A DNA stretch of 37,557 nucleotides, from positions 3,004-40,560 of the forward strand of contig JAOADO010000008.1 of the NCBI GenBank assembly GCA_026417275.1, read 5' to 3'. This document shows positions 1 to 9,080 of the stretch, piece by piece. The notes below the pieces were generated by a model, which was not told where the DNA came from, made no database searches, and saw only the letters and a list, made by a program, of their open reading frames with translations. The translations under genes were made by a program, and so were the position numbers. Origin of the DNA: Verrucomicrobiia bacterium (GTDB taxonomy: Bacteria > Verrucomicrobiota > Verrucomicrobiae > Limisphaerales > JAKPVM01). Position 1 is the first letter of the stretch. Each line of letters begins with the position of its first letter.

Positions 1-383
<383 letters not shown>

Positions 384-427
384 TTAGATTAACTTCTAAT
401 TTCGCCTTTCACAATCCAAATGAAATA

Positions 428-455
428 ATGCTACCTTATTCAACAATATCGTCAA
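428..455 (-). promoter_or_regulatory. Candidate sigma-70-type promoter for eno
   Basis: On the minus strand, TTGACG (450-455) and TAGCAT (428-433) are separated by 16 bases, about 70 bases upstream of the enolase start. The match to consensus is good for the -35 and moderate for the -10. This is pattern recognition only. Confidence 0.35.
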
Positions 456-496
456 GGAAAGGTTTTATAATTGCCTCTGACAAAACTGCAGGATTA

Positions 497-1489
497 TTAC
501 CAATTTGCTACTAAAACATTAGAAACTATCTGCGGATTTTTTGAGAAAAATATCTCCGCAATTTCAGAAATTTCTTCGATTGTTTTCGCGTTGTAGACCT
601 GAGTGTAAAAATGCCTTCCGAACAAAAAGTTTGCCGAATAATACTTTGTAAACATCTTTAACCTCGAGATTGCAACCAGCGGCTCAAAATCTTCAAGAAT
701 ATAATCGCGCATTTTTACCCACACACTTCTATAATCAACCGAAATTCCCCTGTCCCATGCGGCAAAAATCCACGGTTTAACAACCGTAATCCTTCCCAAC
801 ATGATAGCCGACGCCGGGGACAACCTATCAGCAAGTCTTTCAATATCATTTTTGCATGTAATATCGCCGCTTGCGATTATCGGGATTTTTACAATAGAAG
901 ATATCCATCCCAAGACATCATGCCGAGCTGAACGTTTAAATTTATCTTCAAAAAAACGAGGATGTACAATTACAGCATTTGCTCCATAGTCTTGAAACAA
1001 CTCAAGCCGCTCCTTTAAAATCCCCTGCCATTGTGGTTTTCTATCTCCCAGTCTGATTTTAACAAATAACAAACCATTCCAGCGTTGCCTGGCGTTCGAA
1101 ATTATCCATTTTAACGCTTCGATATCTCCAAACAACGCGCTTCCGGACTGAAGGGAGCGAATATGCGGCGCATCGCACGCAAAATTAATATCAATCGCCT
1201 CAACCCCGTTTTCCTCAAGCCGCCCCAGCGCCCTGTCTAATTGGTCACCAACACGAACCATCAGTTGATAAACGGTAAACTTTTCCGACGGTTTTCGCTT
1301 TAACCATGGCGATGCTTGAAAATCTTCGTTTATCAACTGCCGAGCCGATAGCATTTCGGTCCAAAACGCCCCGCACCCACCAAATTCGGATACAAGCCTT
1401 CTAAACGCGCTATGCGTATATCCTGCCATCGGCGCGCAGAAACGGGCGGGTTCAAACTTTATTCCCTGTATTTCGCAATGTTCAAACAT
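497..1489 (-). CDS. tRNA-dihydrouridine synthase family protein (divergent)
   Basis: FMN-dependent reduction of uridine to dihydrouridine in tRNA, in the cytosol. The 330-residue protein has the Dus order of motifs: an N-terminal APMAGYT (19-25) for the usual APMxGxT; DINFACDAP (100-108) with the catalytic-type Cys105; KIRLG near 144-148 for the FMN/tRNA-binding VKxRxG motif; VHPR near 175 for the FMN-phosphate HxR motif; then SGDI and IMLGR. The usual NxGCP catalytic motif is changed to NFACD, keeping only the asparagine and cysteine, so this is a divergent member and I do not assign DusA, B or C. It is divergent from the deoxyhypusine synthase-like gene and lies upstream of eno. The fold is certain; exact tRNA position is unknown. 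Confidence 0.88.
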   Translation of the reverse strand: MFEHCEIQGIKFEPARFCAPMAGYTHSAFRRLVSEFGGCGAFWTEMLSARQLINEDFQASPWLKRKPSEKFTVYQLMVRVGDQLDRALGRLEENGVEAIDINFACDAPHIRSLQSGSALFGDIEALKWIISNARQRWNGLLFVKIRLGDRKPQWQGILKERLELFQDYGANAVIVHPRFFEDKFKRSARHDVLGWISSIVKIPIIASGDITCKNDIERLADRLSPASAIMLGRITVVKPWIFAAWDRGISVDYRSVWVKMRDYILEDFEPLVAISRLKMFTKYYSANFLFGRHFYTQVYNAKTIEEISEIAEIFFSKNPQIVSNVLVANW

Positions 1490-1568
1490 TCACTCTTAAA
1501 ATAATCCCATATCAAGATTGTACCAGAATGTTTTTAATTATTGACATTCACAAAAGAAAATTTCTCAA

Positions 1569-1600
1569 TAACCACTTGTTGATTTTAAAAATCGTGGTTA
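1569..1600 (+). promoter_or_regulatory. Inverted repeat in the leader of the deoxyhypusine synthase-like gene
   Basis: TAACCAC (1569-1575) is the exact inverse of GTGGTTA (1594-1600), and the inner part holds a second palindrome, GATTTT/AAAATC. It lies directly before a strong AGGAG ribosome-binding site (1604-1608) for the ATG at 1614. A TTGACA-like -35 at 1541-1546 precedes it, without a good -10. It could be an operator or an RNA hairpin near the ribosome-binding site. Confidence 0.35.
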
Positions 1601-1613
1601 AATAGGAGTTATT

Positions 1614-2825
1614 ATGGCTAAGAAAGTTAAAAAACATGTGAGGTCTCGTGAAGACTTATCAGAGTTGCCGGATTGGCTAAAAAAGAAAAAATGCCCGCAC
1701 AGGGATAAATACCTGAGCGGCAAACGAATTTTGCCGAAAAATCTGACTGGCAAAGAATCACTTGAAGAATTGATTGATAACACGTTTCTTGCATACAACT
1801 CCGCAAGGTTGCGCGAGGGATGCCAGTTGTTCGTGGAGAAAATGCTACAGGACGACGTCACCATCGGTATGAGTTTTTCCGGCGCCCTTACTCCGGCGGG
1901 TCTTGGGTGCTCCAGCATTATTCCGTTAATCAAAGCCGGGTTCGTGGATTGGATTGTTGCCACTGGCGCAAACCTGTATCACGACCTGCACTTTGCGTTT
2001 AATTTCCCCGTCCACGTGGGGAGTTTTAAATACGACGACACAGATTTGAGAAACAACGACATTGTCCGCATTTACGATGTTGTGCTTGGATACAGCGATT
2101 GCTTGATGGCAACAGACGAAATCCTTCGTAGCATTCTCATCCAGCCCGAATTTCAGAAAGAAATGGGTACAGCCGAGCTTCATTATCTGCTTGGCAAATA
2201 CGCCGCGGAATGGGAAGACAAAAACAACTTGAAAGATGTTTCTGTTCTTGCGGCGGCATACCGCGCCGGCGTGCCGTGTTACACATCATCTCCTGGTGAC
2301 TCGACAATTGGCATGAACGTTGCCGGAGTTGAACTCCGCGGCAATAAACTACGTATCAATCCGTCAATTGACGTTAATGAAACTACAAGTTTTGTATTAG
2401 GAGCAAAACGAAGCGGCGGCAAGAGCGCAGTTGTCCTCTGGGGCGGCGGCAGTCCAAAAAACTTCATGCTCCAGACCGAACCGCAGATTCAGGAGGTCTT
2501 ACGCATCAAAGAATACGGGCAAGACTACTTCTTCCAGATAACAGATGCGCGTCCGGATACTGGCGGACTTTCCGGCGCCACGCCGAGCGAAGCAGTCAGC
2601 TGGGGAAAAGTTGACCCGAATAGACTTCCTGACGCCGTCGTATGCTACACGGACACCACAATTGCAATGCCTATCTTTACACACTATGCGCTTGCTAAAC
2701 ACAAACCGCGTAAGCTCCGTCGGCTTTACGACCAGCGCCCAGCCCTCATGAAGGCTCTAACAAAAGAATACTTCCTGCACAACAAAGTCAAAATGATTGA
2801 TGGAAGCGACCCGGTGCTGGATTAA
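1614..2825 (+). CDS. Deoxyhypusine synthase-family protein
   Basis: Deoxyhypusine synthases transfer an aminobutyl group from spermidine, via a lysine imine and NAD. Eukaryotic and archaeal members modify eIF5A/aIF5A; bacterial relatives often have other roles, including polyamine (homospermidine) synthesis. The 403 residues include FSGALTPAG (88-96), [10 protein letters not shown] (115-124), the NAD-site GGGSPKN (277-283) and EAVSWGKV (326-333), where Lys332 matches the catalytic lysine. Compared with the human enzyme as I recall it, the spermidine-binding His of KHH is Asn283-Phe, and the Asp of GSDSG is Leu; the Glu before AVSWGK is kept. Substrate may therefore differ. The start follows AGGAG with ideal spacing. 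It is a single-gene unit ended by a strong hairpin. Confidence 0.9.
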   Translation: MAKKVKKHVRSREDLSELPDWLKKKKCPHRDKYLSGKRILPKNLTGKESLEELIDNTFLAYNSARLREGCQLFVEKMLQDDVTIGMSFSGALTPAGLGCSSIIPLIKAGFVDWIVATGANLYHDLHFAFNFPVHVGSFKYDDTDLRNNDIVRIYDVVLGYSDCLMATDEILRSILIQPEFQKEMGTAELHYLLGKYAAEWEDKNNLKDVSVLAAAYRAGVPCYTSSPGDSTIGMNVAGVELRGNKLRINPSIDVNETTSFVLGAKRSGGKSAVVLWGGGSPKNFMLQTEPQIQEVLRIKEYGQDYFFQITDARPDTGGLSGATPSEAVSWGKVDPNRLPDAVVCYTDTTIAMPIFTHYALAKHKPRKLRRLYDQRPALMKALTKEYFLHNKVKMIDGSDPVLD

Positions 2826-2890
2826 TAAACTAAAAGTATAAGAACCGTTTTATTTTTAACGAGTTCATCTGGCGGAAAAATTTCAAAAAT

Positions 2891-4573
2891 TCAAGAAACG
2901 GACGGGGATTTTCCCCGTCCGTTTTGTTTTATCAAAAACAACAAAGCAATGAAAGCAATCCCCACACATCCCCACCCAAATACATCTCCGTGCCTCGTAT
3001 AAAAAGTGGTCTTCCAGAGGGCATTCGATGGAACAAGAGGGCGGCAAATTTTGATTTGCTCGACGTATTCGTTCTTCGGGTCTTGAAAGTTTACATTACA
3101 AATGGCTCCGATTTCGTCCACGCAACACGATATGCCGTTGTTTGTGCAACGGATGAGCGTTCTGCGGTTTTCTACTGCGCGAAAGACAGCATTTGCCAGG
3201 TGTTGCCACTGGGCGGCGCTTTCTCCAAACCAGCCATCGTTTGTCAGGTTTACGAGAAAATCCATCTTTTCATCCACGTGTTTGCAAACAAGGTGTGGAA
3301 TTACGTCTTCGAAACATATAACCACAGAAGTTTCGAGGTCATGTCTGTTCCCATTTCTGACAACGTGGAATTTGAATCTTTCCGGTCCTCTGCCCGGGGT
3401 AAATGCGCCGTCGCCAATCGGCGTCAGATATTTTAAAAACGGGAGATAGCGCGAAAGCGGCACATATTCGCCAAACATGACAAGGTGTTGTTTCGAGTAT
3501 TGTCCCACAATGAATCCGTTCGTTGATATCAGAAAACTGCTGTTGTAGAAGGCTACACGGTTTGTGTTCCCATCAATCGTCCCGACATCGTCTGCACCAA
3601 TTATCATCCAGACCTTGTTTTCCACCGCGATGTCTGTAACTGCTTTATAGGTTTCTTTGTGGTAACGGAAAAATTCGGGTATTGCCGCTTCAGGCAAAAT
3701 CACAAGGTCTGGCTGATTAGTGAGCGCGGATTTTATAAGATAAATCAGTTTTTTGAATCGTTTTTCGTTCTCGTTTTTATCCCAGATCATGGTCTGTGGA
3801 ATTGATGGCTGGATGAGTACGGCTTTTAGATGTGTACGATAATTCCCATTCTCCTGCGCATTCATGAAATGAAAAATAATTTTCGTGTTGTGCCAGAACA
3901 GAAAACACATCGCCACAAATGGAATAAACAATGGAAATACCCATTTCGTTGATGGACGTAGCAGGAATGAACATTCAAACTCAATCTTTGTTATCCAGTG
4001 GATGGCAACGGATATTGCTACTGAAATCCACACAATTAAAAAAGAGACGCCGTAAACCCCTGTGATGTCCGCAATCTGGATGATATCAATCATTTTATAC
4101 TGTGAAACACCGAGCAAATTCCATGGAAATCCGGTTAGCGCTCGCGCGCGGACCATTTCCAGCGCAGTCCAGAAAACAGCAGAAACAAAAGGTAAGAAGA
4201 TGGCGTAAATTTTGCCATCTGGATTTTTGAAGATTTTTTCCTGCAACAATCGCATTAAATACGTCCATGCCGCCGGATATAACGCAAGATAACCGCATAG
4301 GACAGTCCAGCCGACAATTGGAGCGAATTTGACCGGGATATACAAAAGCCAGTGAAGTGAGATTAAATGAGCAATAAGCCCCGTCAAATAGCCAAGTCTA
4401 AATGAATCTCCTTTTGCACAATCCCTCGTAATTAAAAAAAGATAACCCGGAACAATCCACGCAAGCCCGGCAATATCGAACCGCGGAAACGCAAGAGCCC
4501 ACAAAACGCCACAAGCCCCCGCGTGTAGCCAGTGATTTTTTAATAGTTTGATTATGCCGTTGTTTACGTCCAT
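2891..4573 (-). CDS. lnt: Apolipoprotein N-acyltransferase
   Basis: Adds the third acyl chain to the N-terminal cysteine of lipoproteins at the outer face of the inner membrane, preparing them for outer-membrane sorting. The 560-residue protein has several hydrophobic segments in the first 230 residues, then a nitrilase-fold domain. The catalytic triad is visible: Glu295 (LPEAAIPE), Lys361 (YSKQHLVMFGEYVP) and Cys420 (VVICFEDVIPH). A further conserved block, NLTNDGWFG (442-450), follows. A last membrane segment sits near 532-548. It is about 50 residues longer than the E. coli enzyme. It lies 24 bases after a glycosyltransferase gene on the same strand, probably one transcript. The last 12 codons fall in a terminator hairpin. 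It supports a two-membrane envelope. Confidence 0.95.
   Translation of the reverse strand: MDVNNGIIKLLKNHWLHAGACGVLWALAFPRFDIAGLAWIVPGYLFLITRDCAKGDSFRLGYLTGLIAHLISLHWLLYIPVKFAPIVGWTVLCGYLALYPAAWTYLMRLLQEKIFKNPDGKIYAIFLPFVSAVFWTALEMVRARALTGFPWNLLGVSQYKMIDIIQIADITGVYGVSFLIVWISVAISVAIHWITKIEFECSFLLRPSTKWVFPLFIPFVAMCFLFWHNTKIIFHFMNAQENGNYRTHLKAVLIQPSIPQTMIWDKNENEKRFKKLIYLIKSALTNQPDLVILPEAAIPEFFRYHKETYKAVTDIAVENKVWMIIGADDVGTIDGNTNRVAFYNSSFLISTNGFIVGQYSKQHLVMFGEYVPLSRYLPFLKYLTPIGDGAFTPGRGPERFKFHVVRNGNRHDLETSVVICFEDVIPHLVCKHVDEKMDFLVNLTNDGWFGESAAQWQHLANAVFRAVENRRTLIRCTNNGISCCVDEIGAICNVNFQDPKNEYVEQIKICRPLVPSNALWKTTFYTRHGDVFGWGCVGIAFIALLFLIKQNGRGKSPSVS
2896..2930 (+). terminator. Strong hairpin terminator inside the lnt 3' end
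   Basis: A 13-bp perfect stem, AAACGGACGGGGA (2896-2908) with TCCCCGTCCGTTT (2912-2924), has a three-base loop and is followed on the plus strand by GTTTTGTTTTAT. It fits a factor-independent terminator for the deoxyhypusine synthase-like gene, whose stop is 70 bases upstream. The same bases encode the last residues of Lnt on the minus strand; there the trailing T-run is weaker. Confidence 0.85.
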
Positions 4574-4597
4574 AACAAGGACGTCCTATTTGTGGAA

Positions 4598-5701
4598 TTA
4601 ACCCGCTTTTTGCGCCTCAAGCATTGCCTTCACAATTTTTTCGGCGCCCTTTTTCCAATTATGCATTTCAAGCAAAGCCTTTTCCCATTCTTCCATTTTT
4701 TCCCGCGGAACGTTTATGGCAAAATTCATCGCTTTTTTGAAACTTTCATAAGAATTGTTGTCGAATGGCGCACCCATTCCAGCCAACACTTCACGCGAGG
4801 CTGGGATGTCCGAATACACCGAGCATGTGCCGCTTAAAATCGCCTCCACAGGCGGTATGCCAAAACCTTCGTATTCAGAAAAATTGATAAGGGCGCGCGC
4901 TGAAGCCATCATCTTGCGGTATTCGGGTTCAGGGACACGGCGGTGGAGATGCCACTTGCTGTCAGGCGGTAGTTCCATGCCTTTTGGCAGACTGCCCACA
5001 AGGTCAACATCGCCTTCAAATCCCGTCTCTTTAATCCATCTTTGCAGATATTCCATGGCAAGGTCTGTGCGTTTGTGTTTCCAGGGGCTGACAAGCATGA
5101 GGATGCGATTTGGTTTCCCGCCACCATGTTTTTCCCGCGGTTCAAAACCTGTGCCAATCGCTACCATAGGCGGGGATTTAATCCCCCATCGCTTGCACAG
5201 GTTACGAAGTTCAGACGAGGTAAACTCGCTACATGTGAAAATTACTTTTGCCTGTCTGACTGCCGCTTTGAGCATTAATTTTAAATATTTGCATTCCATC
5301 GGATTGAAGTTCCCTGGATAAGTTCGCTCATAAAAATCGTGCATGGTGTCGGGAACGTAAGCGGCGAGTTTAACCGGACACTTCTTCAAAAACGACACGA
5401 ATCCCTTGGGCATGAACAACCAATCGTTGCCGGCTTTTACCGAGGCTTTATAAGCGCCGAATTGGTCCCAGAGAATCCGCCGCAAGCCGCGTCCATTTGC
5501 TTCGTTGTGGATTTCTACCTTAACCGAAGGCGGCAAATTTAGATTTGTGAACGAATCATTACTCAAGAGCGTAAAGCGTTCCACCTCCGCTCTTCTACAG
5601 AGCGATTCGCACATGCCAATTGATAGATTCAGCAGACCAATCGAGCGCGTTGCATCAAAACACTGCTCCGCGAGCGAAAAAGTTATCGTCAATCCCTTCA
5701 T
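4598..5701 (-). CDS. Glycosyltransferase, GT4-like (GT-B fold)
   Basis: A retaining nucleotide-sugar glycosyltransferase of the GT-B fold, probably acting on envelope glycans at the cytosolic face of the inner membrane. In 367 residues, the C-terminal half shows the glycosyltransferase group 1 pattern: LMLVSPWKHKRTD (201-213), then the EX7E signature Glu278/Glu286 within SEYEGFGIPPVEAILSG, and YSDIPASREVLAG (296-308). The N-terminal half is less conserved but holds FTCSEFTSSEL (155-165), also typical of the family. There is no signal peptide or membrane segment. The sugar and acceptor cannot be read from the sequence. It is 24 bases upstream of lnt, suggesting co-transcription. The ATG chosen gives a normal start close to MKGLTITF. 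Confidence 0.88.
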   Translation of the reverse strand: MKGLTITFSLAEQCFDATRSIGLLNLSIGMCESLCRRAEVERFTLLSNDSFTNLNLPPSVKVEIHNEANGRGLRRILWDQFGAYKASVKAGNDWLFMPKGFVSFLKKCPVKLAAYVPDTMHDFYERTYPGNFNPMECKYLKLMLKAAVRQAKVIFTCSEFTSSELRNLCKRWGIKSPPMVAIGTGFEPREKHGGGKPNRILMLVSPWKHKRTDLAMEYLQRWIKETGFEGDVDLVGSLPKGMELPPDSKWHLHRRVPEPEYRKMMASARALINFSEYEGFGIPPVEAILSGTCSVYSDIPASREVLAGMGAPFDNNSYESFKKAMNFAINVPREKMEEWEKALLEMHNWKKGAEKIVKAMLEAQKAG

Positions 5702-5915
5702 GTTATTTTTTATTAATAAACTGCATGCTTTCTCTAAATTTCAATAAACTTTTGCAAAGTAAACATTCTGCAAGAATAAAGTCTTCATTGAAAAAAGACA
5801 GAATGTTTTCAATCGGAATTGTAATAGAAGAAGCAACTACTATACAATGCGGGAAATTGTAATGAAAACGCTTACCATTGTCTTCTTAATTCTTTGCTAA
5901 TCTCTTACAAATCTT
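5702..5915. other. AT-rich intergenic stretch, no gene seen
   Basis: These 214 bases between the start of the glycosyltransferase and the end of the sensor kinase contain only very short open frames, with no clear hairpin terminator and no convincing promoter hexamers. They should carry the promoter of the glycosyltransferase-lnt transcript. Confidence 0.5.
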
Positions 5916-8900
5916 TCATTGCTTCATGAAACCATCAATGAAATTCTTAAGTTCTTTAGCATCATACGGCTTTTGCAACGCGCCAATAAAACCATATTTG
6001 TTATAATTTGCAATAACTGGGTCAAAAGAATATCCACTTGAGACAACTGCTCTAACTTTTGGGTTAATTTTTTTCAGTTCAACAATCACTTCCTTGCCTC
6101 CTATGCCGCCTTCGATTGTCAAATCAAGAATTACAAGGTCAAACGGAACTCCAGCGTTTAAAGCGGCGGTGTAGCGACGAATAGTTTCCTCTCCATCGTA
6201 ACAAGTTTCCACCTGGTAACCTTCTCTTTCAAGTATCATTTTGACAAGCGAACAAATGCTTTCTTCGTCATCCATTATTAAAACACGATTGCCGCGATTT
6301 GCGTAGGAAGTTACTGCTTTAGAAGCCTCAGCCACAATTTTAGACTTTGAAAGCGGCAGGTATATAACAAAAGTTGTTCCTTTATTAAGAACAGAATGAA
6401 TCTCAATTTTGCCGCCATGCCGGCGTATAATCATATCAGACGATGCAAGACCCAAACCGTTTCCGAGCCCAATATGCGAAGAGTATGGCTCAAAAAACTT
6501 TGAAATCTTTTCGGATGAAATGCCCTCGCTATGATCCTGAATTACTATTTTTGCATAATCAATTGGCTCGAGTCCTTTTCCTGGAACTTCCTCAGACGTC
6601 GTCTTGGTGGCGCTGATAAATAAATCTCCCTTCTTTTTCATCGCCTCCACTGAATAAGTAACAAGATGTGTGATTGCCTGACTCAACTGCAGGTCATCGC
6701 CCTCTACATACAATTCTGTCTTGGGCAAATCGTACTTCACTATAACAGACGTAGAATATACCGCTACCTCTACAGCTTGTTTAATAAGCGGATTCAAGTT
6801 CAACGGCTTCTTCAATGGTTCTCCGCCTTTTGTAAAAATTAACAATTGACGGGTTATATTCTTGGCATGAACACACGCTTTCTCTGCCTGGTCGAGCAAC
6901 CCTGTGATTTGCTCATTAGAAGACATCAACATTTTAACAAACGAAATATTTCCCATCACTGCCGTCAATATGTTATTAAAATCATGCGCAAGACCGCTCG
7001 CAAGACGCTCAAGCATTTCAAGCCGCGCAACTTTTATCATTTCTTTTTCGCGCATGTGTTTCTCGGAAACGTCCCTAAAGACAAGAACCACCCCAACAGT
7101 TTTCCCACCTTTGTCTTTGATAGGAGCGGCGCTGTCTGCGATAATTTTTTCAGACCCATCCTTAGCGATTAACACCGTATTATTTGCCAGACCGCAAATT
7201 TCACCGGTCTTTATTACCTTCTCAACAGGATTAAATGCGGGCTTGCGTGTTTCAGCATTAACAATAACAAAAACTTTAGTGAGCGGCTCTCCTATCGCCT
7301 CTTTATTTGTCCACCCTGTCATTTTTTCGGCAATGCGATTCATTAAAACAATCCGACCTTCAATATCTGTGCTGATAACCGCATCGCCAATAGAAGCCAG
7401 CGTAATCTCAAGAAGTTCCTTTTCTTGTTCCAACCTCTCCTGAGCCTCTTTTAATTCTGTTATATCCTTGCTTATTCCAAAAGTTCCAATAATTTTGCCG
7501 TCTTTATCCCGATACGGCATTTTTGTCGTTAAAGCATAGGTAACTCTTCCATCACACCACGTTTCTTTTTCAATTTTTCCAACTATCGGAACCCCCGTTT
7601 TTATTATCTGTTGTTCGTCTTCAAACGCAGGTCTGGCATGTTCTTCAGTGAATAAATCAAAATCGGTTTTCCCTATCAAATGCTCATCGTCCTCAACACC
7701 TATTTTCCTTAAAGCCTCTTTGCTCAACCTTATGAATCTGGAATTTATATCTTTGAAATAGACTGCGTCAGGAATATTTTCCATCAACTCATCAAGCATA
7801 TGTTTTTCAAATTCGATTTCCTTGATTAACTCCTCTTTCTCCCTGTTTTGTTTATCCAAAAGGTCGTTTGACAACCTGAGGGTTTCTTCGGACTTTTTAA
7901 TCTTTTCCATCAAGTCAATCGCCTGCCGTTTCAATTTAATCTGCAATCCAACAAGCAAAGAAAGCACCACACCCAGTATATTTCCACTGACAGCTATGAT
8001 TGCGGGCGTCTTTGTTTTTACTTTTTCCTCAAACTCTGGTGTTGATGTTAAAATAATCGCAACAGATTTTCCGCGAAGCGAATCTTTGATAACCATTTTA
8101 TATTTCGGCACCCACAATTGGTTGGTCCTATGGCGCATATTAGAGACCAGTTTGTTATCTTCTGTAAAACCTTCGCCAATATATGCCTCCATATCAATGT
8201 AATTCGTCCTCATCCCAATCAATAATGAAGGAAAAAACACCTCTGAAACAACGGCGCAGGAAATTAACCCCACTATTGAATTTGTTCTTTCCTGCGGCGT
8301 ATTTGCTGATAATTTAGATTTATTATATACAGGCGTGTAAATGACAACACCGTTTTGTGAGGTAGAACTCTTATCCTGGAAAAACCACTTGACTTTGCCC
8401 GTTATTCGTTGCTCTCCGGATTGCACCGCAGAGTCAATCACGACTTTTCGTTCATCGTTTGAATAATGGTCTAATCCAAAAACGACATTGGCTTCTGTAA
8501 ATCTATAACAATAATAAATCGGAAAATATTTTTCTCGTCTGCCGGACGGCGTAATTTCATAATTTGGAGATACCTCTTTACGCGCCCTTGATAAAAATTC
8601 ATTTAATTCTGAATCCCTTACACATGGAAGAAATGCGATTGTTCTTATCCCGGTATACTTGCGTATACTTTTAATTGATTCAAAATAGGTTTTCCATTCA
8701 CCCGGACTCACATACTCGCTTGCCTCAAAAAACGCCTTTATATCATATAAAAGCGAAAGGTAATCATCAATACTATTAGAAATTATGTTTATAGTATCTT
8801 TTGAAAGTACATCGAACTCGTTCTTTGCCAGGTTTTCATCAGATTTTTTAACCAACAGAGCGGCAAACATAGAGAATGTGGCAATTAACACAAAAGTAAG

Positions 8901-8948
8901 AATTGCCAGCATATATCTTACAAAAGCAGATTTCTCTTTTTGTCCCAT
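5916..8948 (-). CDS. Hybrid sensor histidine kinase: CHASE, two PAS, HisKA, HATPase, receiver
   Basis: A membrane-bound signalling protein of 1010 residues. Membrane segments at about 11-33 and 315-337 flank an extracytoplasmic CHASE-type sensor (about 60-300). A coiled coil (340-390) leads to PAS domains at about 388-500 and 512-630. The HisKA phospho-acceptor is His655 in LAHDFNNIL. The ATPase domain has FFEPY (818-822) and GLGNGLGLAS (827-836), but the N-box (761-770) has His and Tyr where two asparagines are usual, and the G1 box reads DHSEG rather than DxGxG. The receiver (885-1005) is complete, with Asp893/894, phospho-acceptor Asp942 and Lys993. No response regulator or output gene is adjacent. 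It may be a kinase of low activity, or mainly a phosphatase or phosphorelay; the ligand is unknown. Confidence 0.92.
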   Translation of the reverse strand: MGQKEKSAFVRYMLAILTFVLIATFSMFAALLVKKSDENLAKNEFDVLSKDTINIISNSIDDYLSLLYDIKAFFEASEYVSPGEWKTYFESIKSIRKYTGIRTIAFLPCVRDSELNEFLSRARKEVSPNYEITPSGRREKYFPIYYCYRFTEANVVFGLDHYSNDERKVVIDSAVQSGEQRITGKVKWFFQDKSSTSQNGVVIYTPVYNKSKLSANTPQERTNSIVGLISCAVVSEVFFPSLLIGMRTNYIDMEAYIGEGFTEDNKLVSNMRHRTNQLWVPKYKMVIKDSLRGKSVAIILTSTPEFEEKVKTKTPAIIAVSGNILGVVLSLLVGLQIKLKRQAIDLMEKIKKSEETLRLSNDLLDKQNREKEELIKEIEFEKHMLDELMENIPDAVYFKDINSRFIRLSKEALRKIGVEDDEHLIGKTDFDLFTEEHARPAFEDEQQIIKTGVPIVGKIEKETWCDGRVTYALTTKMPYRDKDGKIIGTFGISKDITELKEAQERLEQEKELLEITLASIGDAVISTDIEGRIVLMNRIAEKMTGWTNKEAIGEPLTKVFVIVNAETRKPAFNPVEKVIKTGEICGLANNTVLIAKDGSEKIIADSAAPIKDKGGKTVGVVLVFRDVSEKHMREKEMIKVARLEMLERLASGLAHDFNNILTAVMGNISFVKMLMSSNEQITGLLDQAEKACVHAKNITRQLLIFTKGGEPLKKPLNLNPLIKQAVEVAVYSTSVIVKYDLPKTELYVEGDDLQLSQAITHLVTYSVEAMKKKGDLFISATKTTSEEVPGKGLEPIDYAKIVIQDHSEGISSEKISKFFEPYSSHIGLGNGLGLASSDMIIRRHGGKIEIHSVLNKGTTFVIYLPLSKSKIVAEASKAVTSYANRGNRVLIMDDEESICSLVKMILEREGYQVETCYDGEETIRRYTAALNAGVPFDLVILDLTIEGGIGGKEVIVELKKINPKVRAVVSSGYSFDPVIANYNKYGFIGALQKPYDAKELKNFIDGFMKQ

Positions 8949-9006
8949 TTGCGTATTTTCAAATATGTTAAAATAAACTACCCGATAAGATAATCAAGTT
9001 TAAATT

Positions 9007-9040
9007 AAAAAACCGCCCCGTTTGCCACGGAGCGGTTTTT
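9007..9040 (-). terminator. Rho-independent terminator after ppdK
   Basis: AAAACCGC (9008-9015 region) pairs with GCGGTTTT, with an inner CCG/CGG stem, one mismatch and a short TTTGCC-type loop. T-runs flank both sides, so it may act in both directions. It lies between the ppdK stop and the sensor kinase start and most simply ends the ppdK transcript. Confidence 0.85.
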
Positions 9041-9080
9041 AACTTAAACATCTATAATATATTACAATGTTATCTGATAA

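Noticed and set aside
4755..5321. 188-codon plus-strand ORF opposite the GT4-like gene
   Set aside because: Antisense to a gene with clear GT-B motifs; the translation is rich in Arg/Ser without any pattern.
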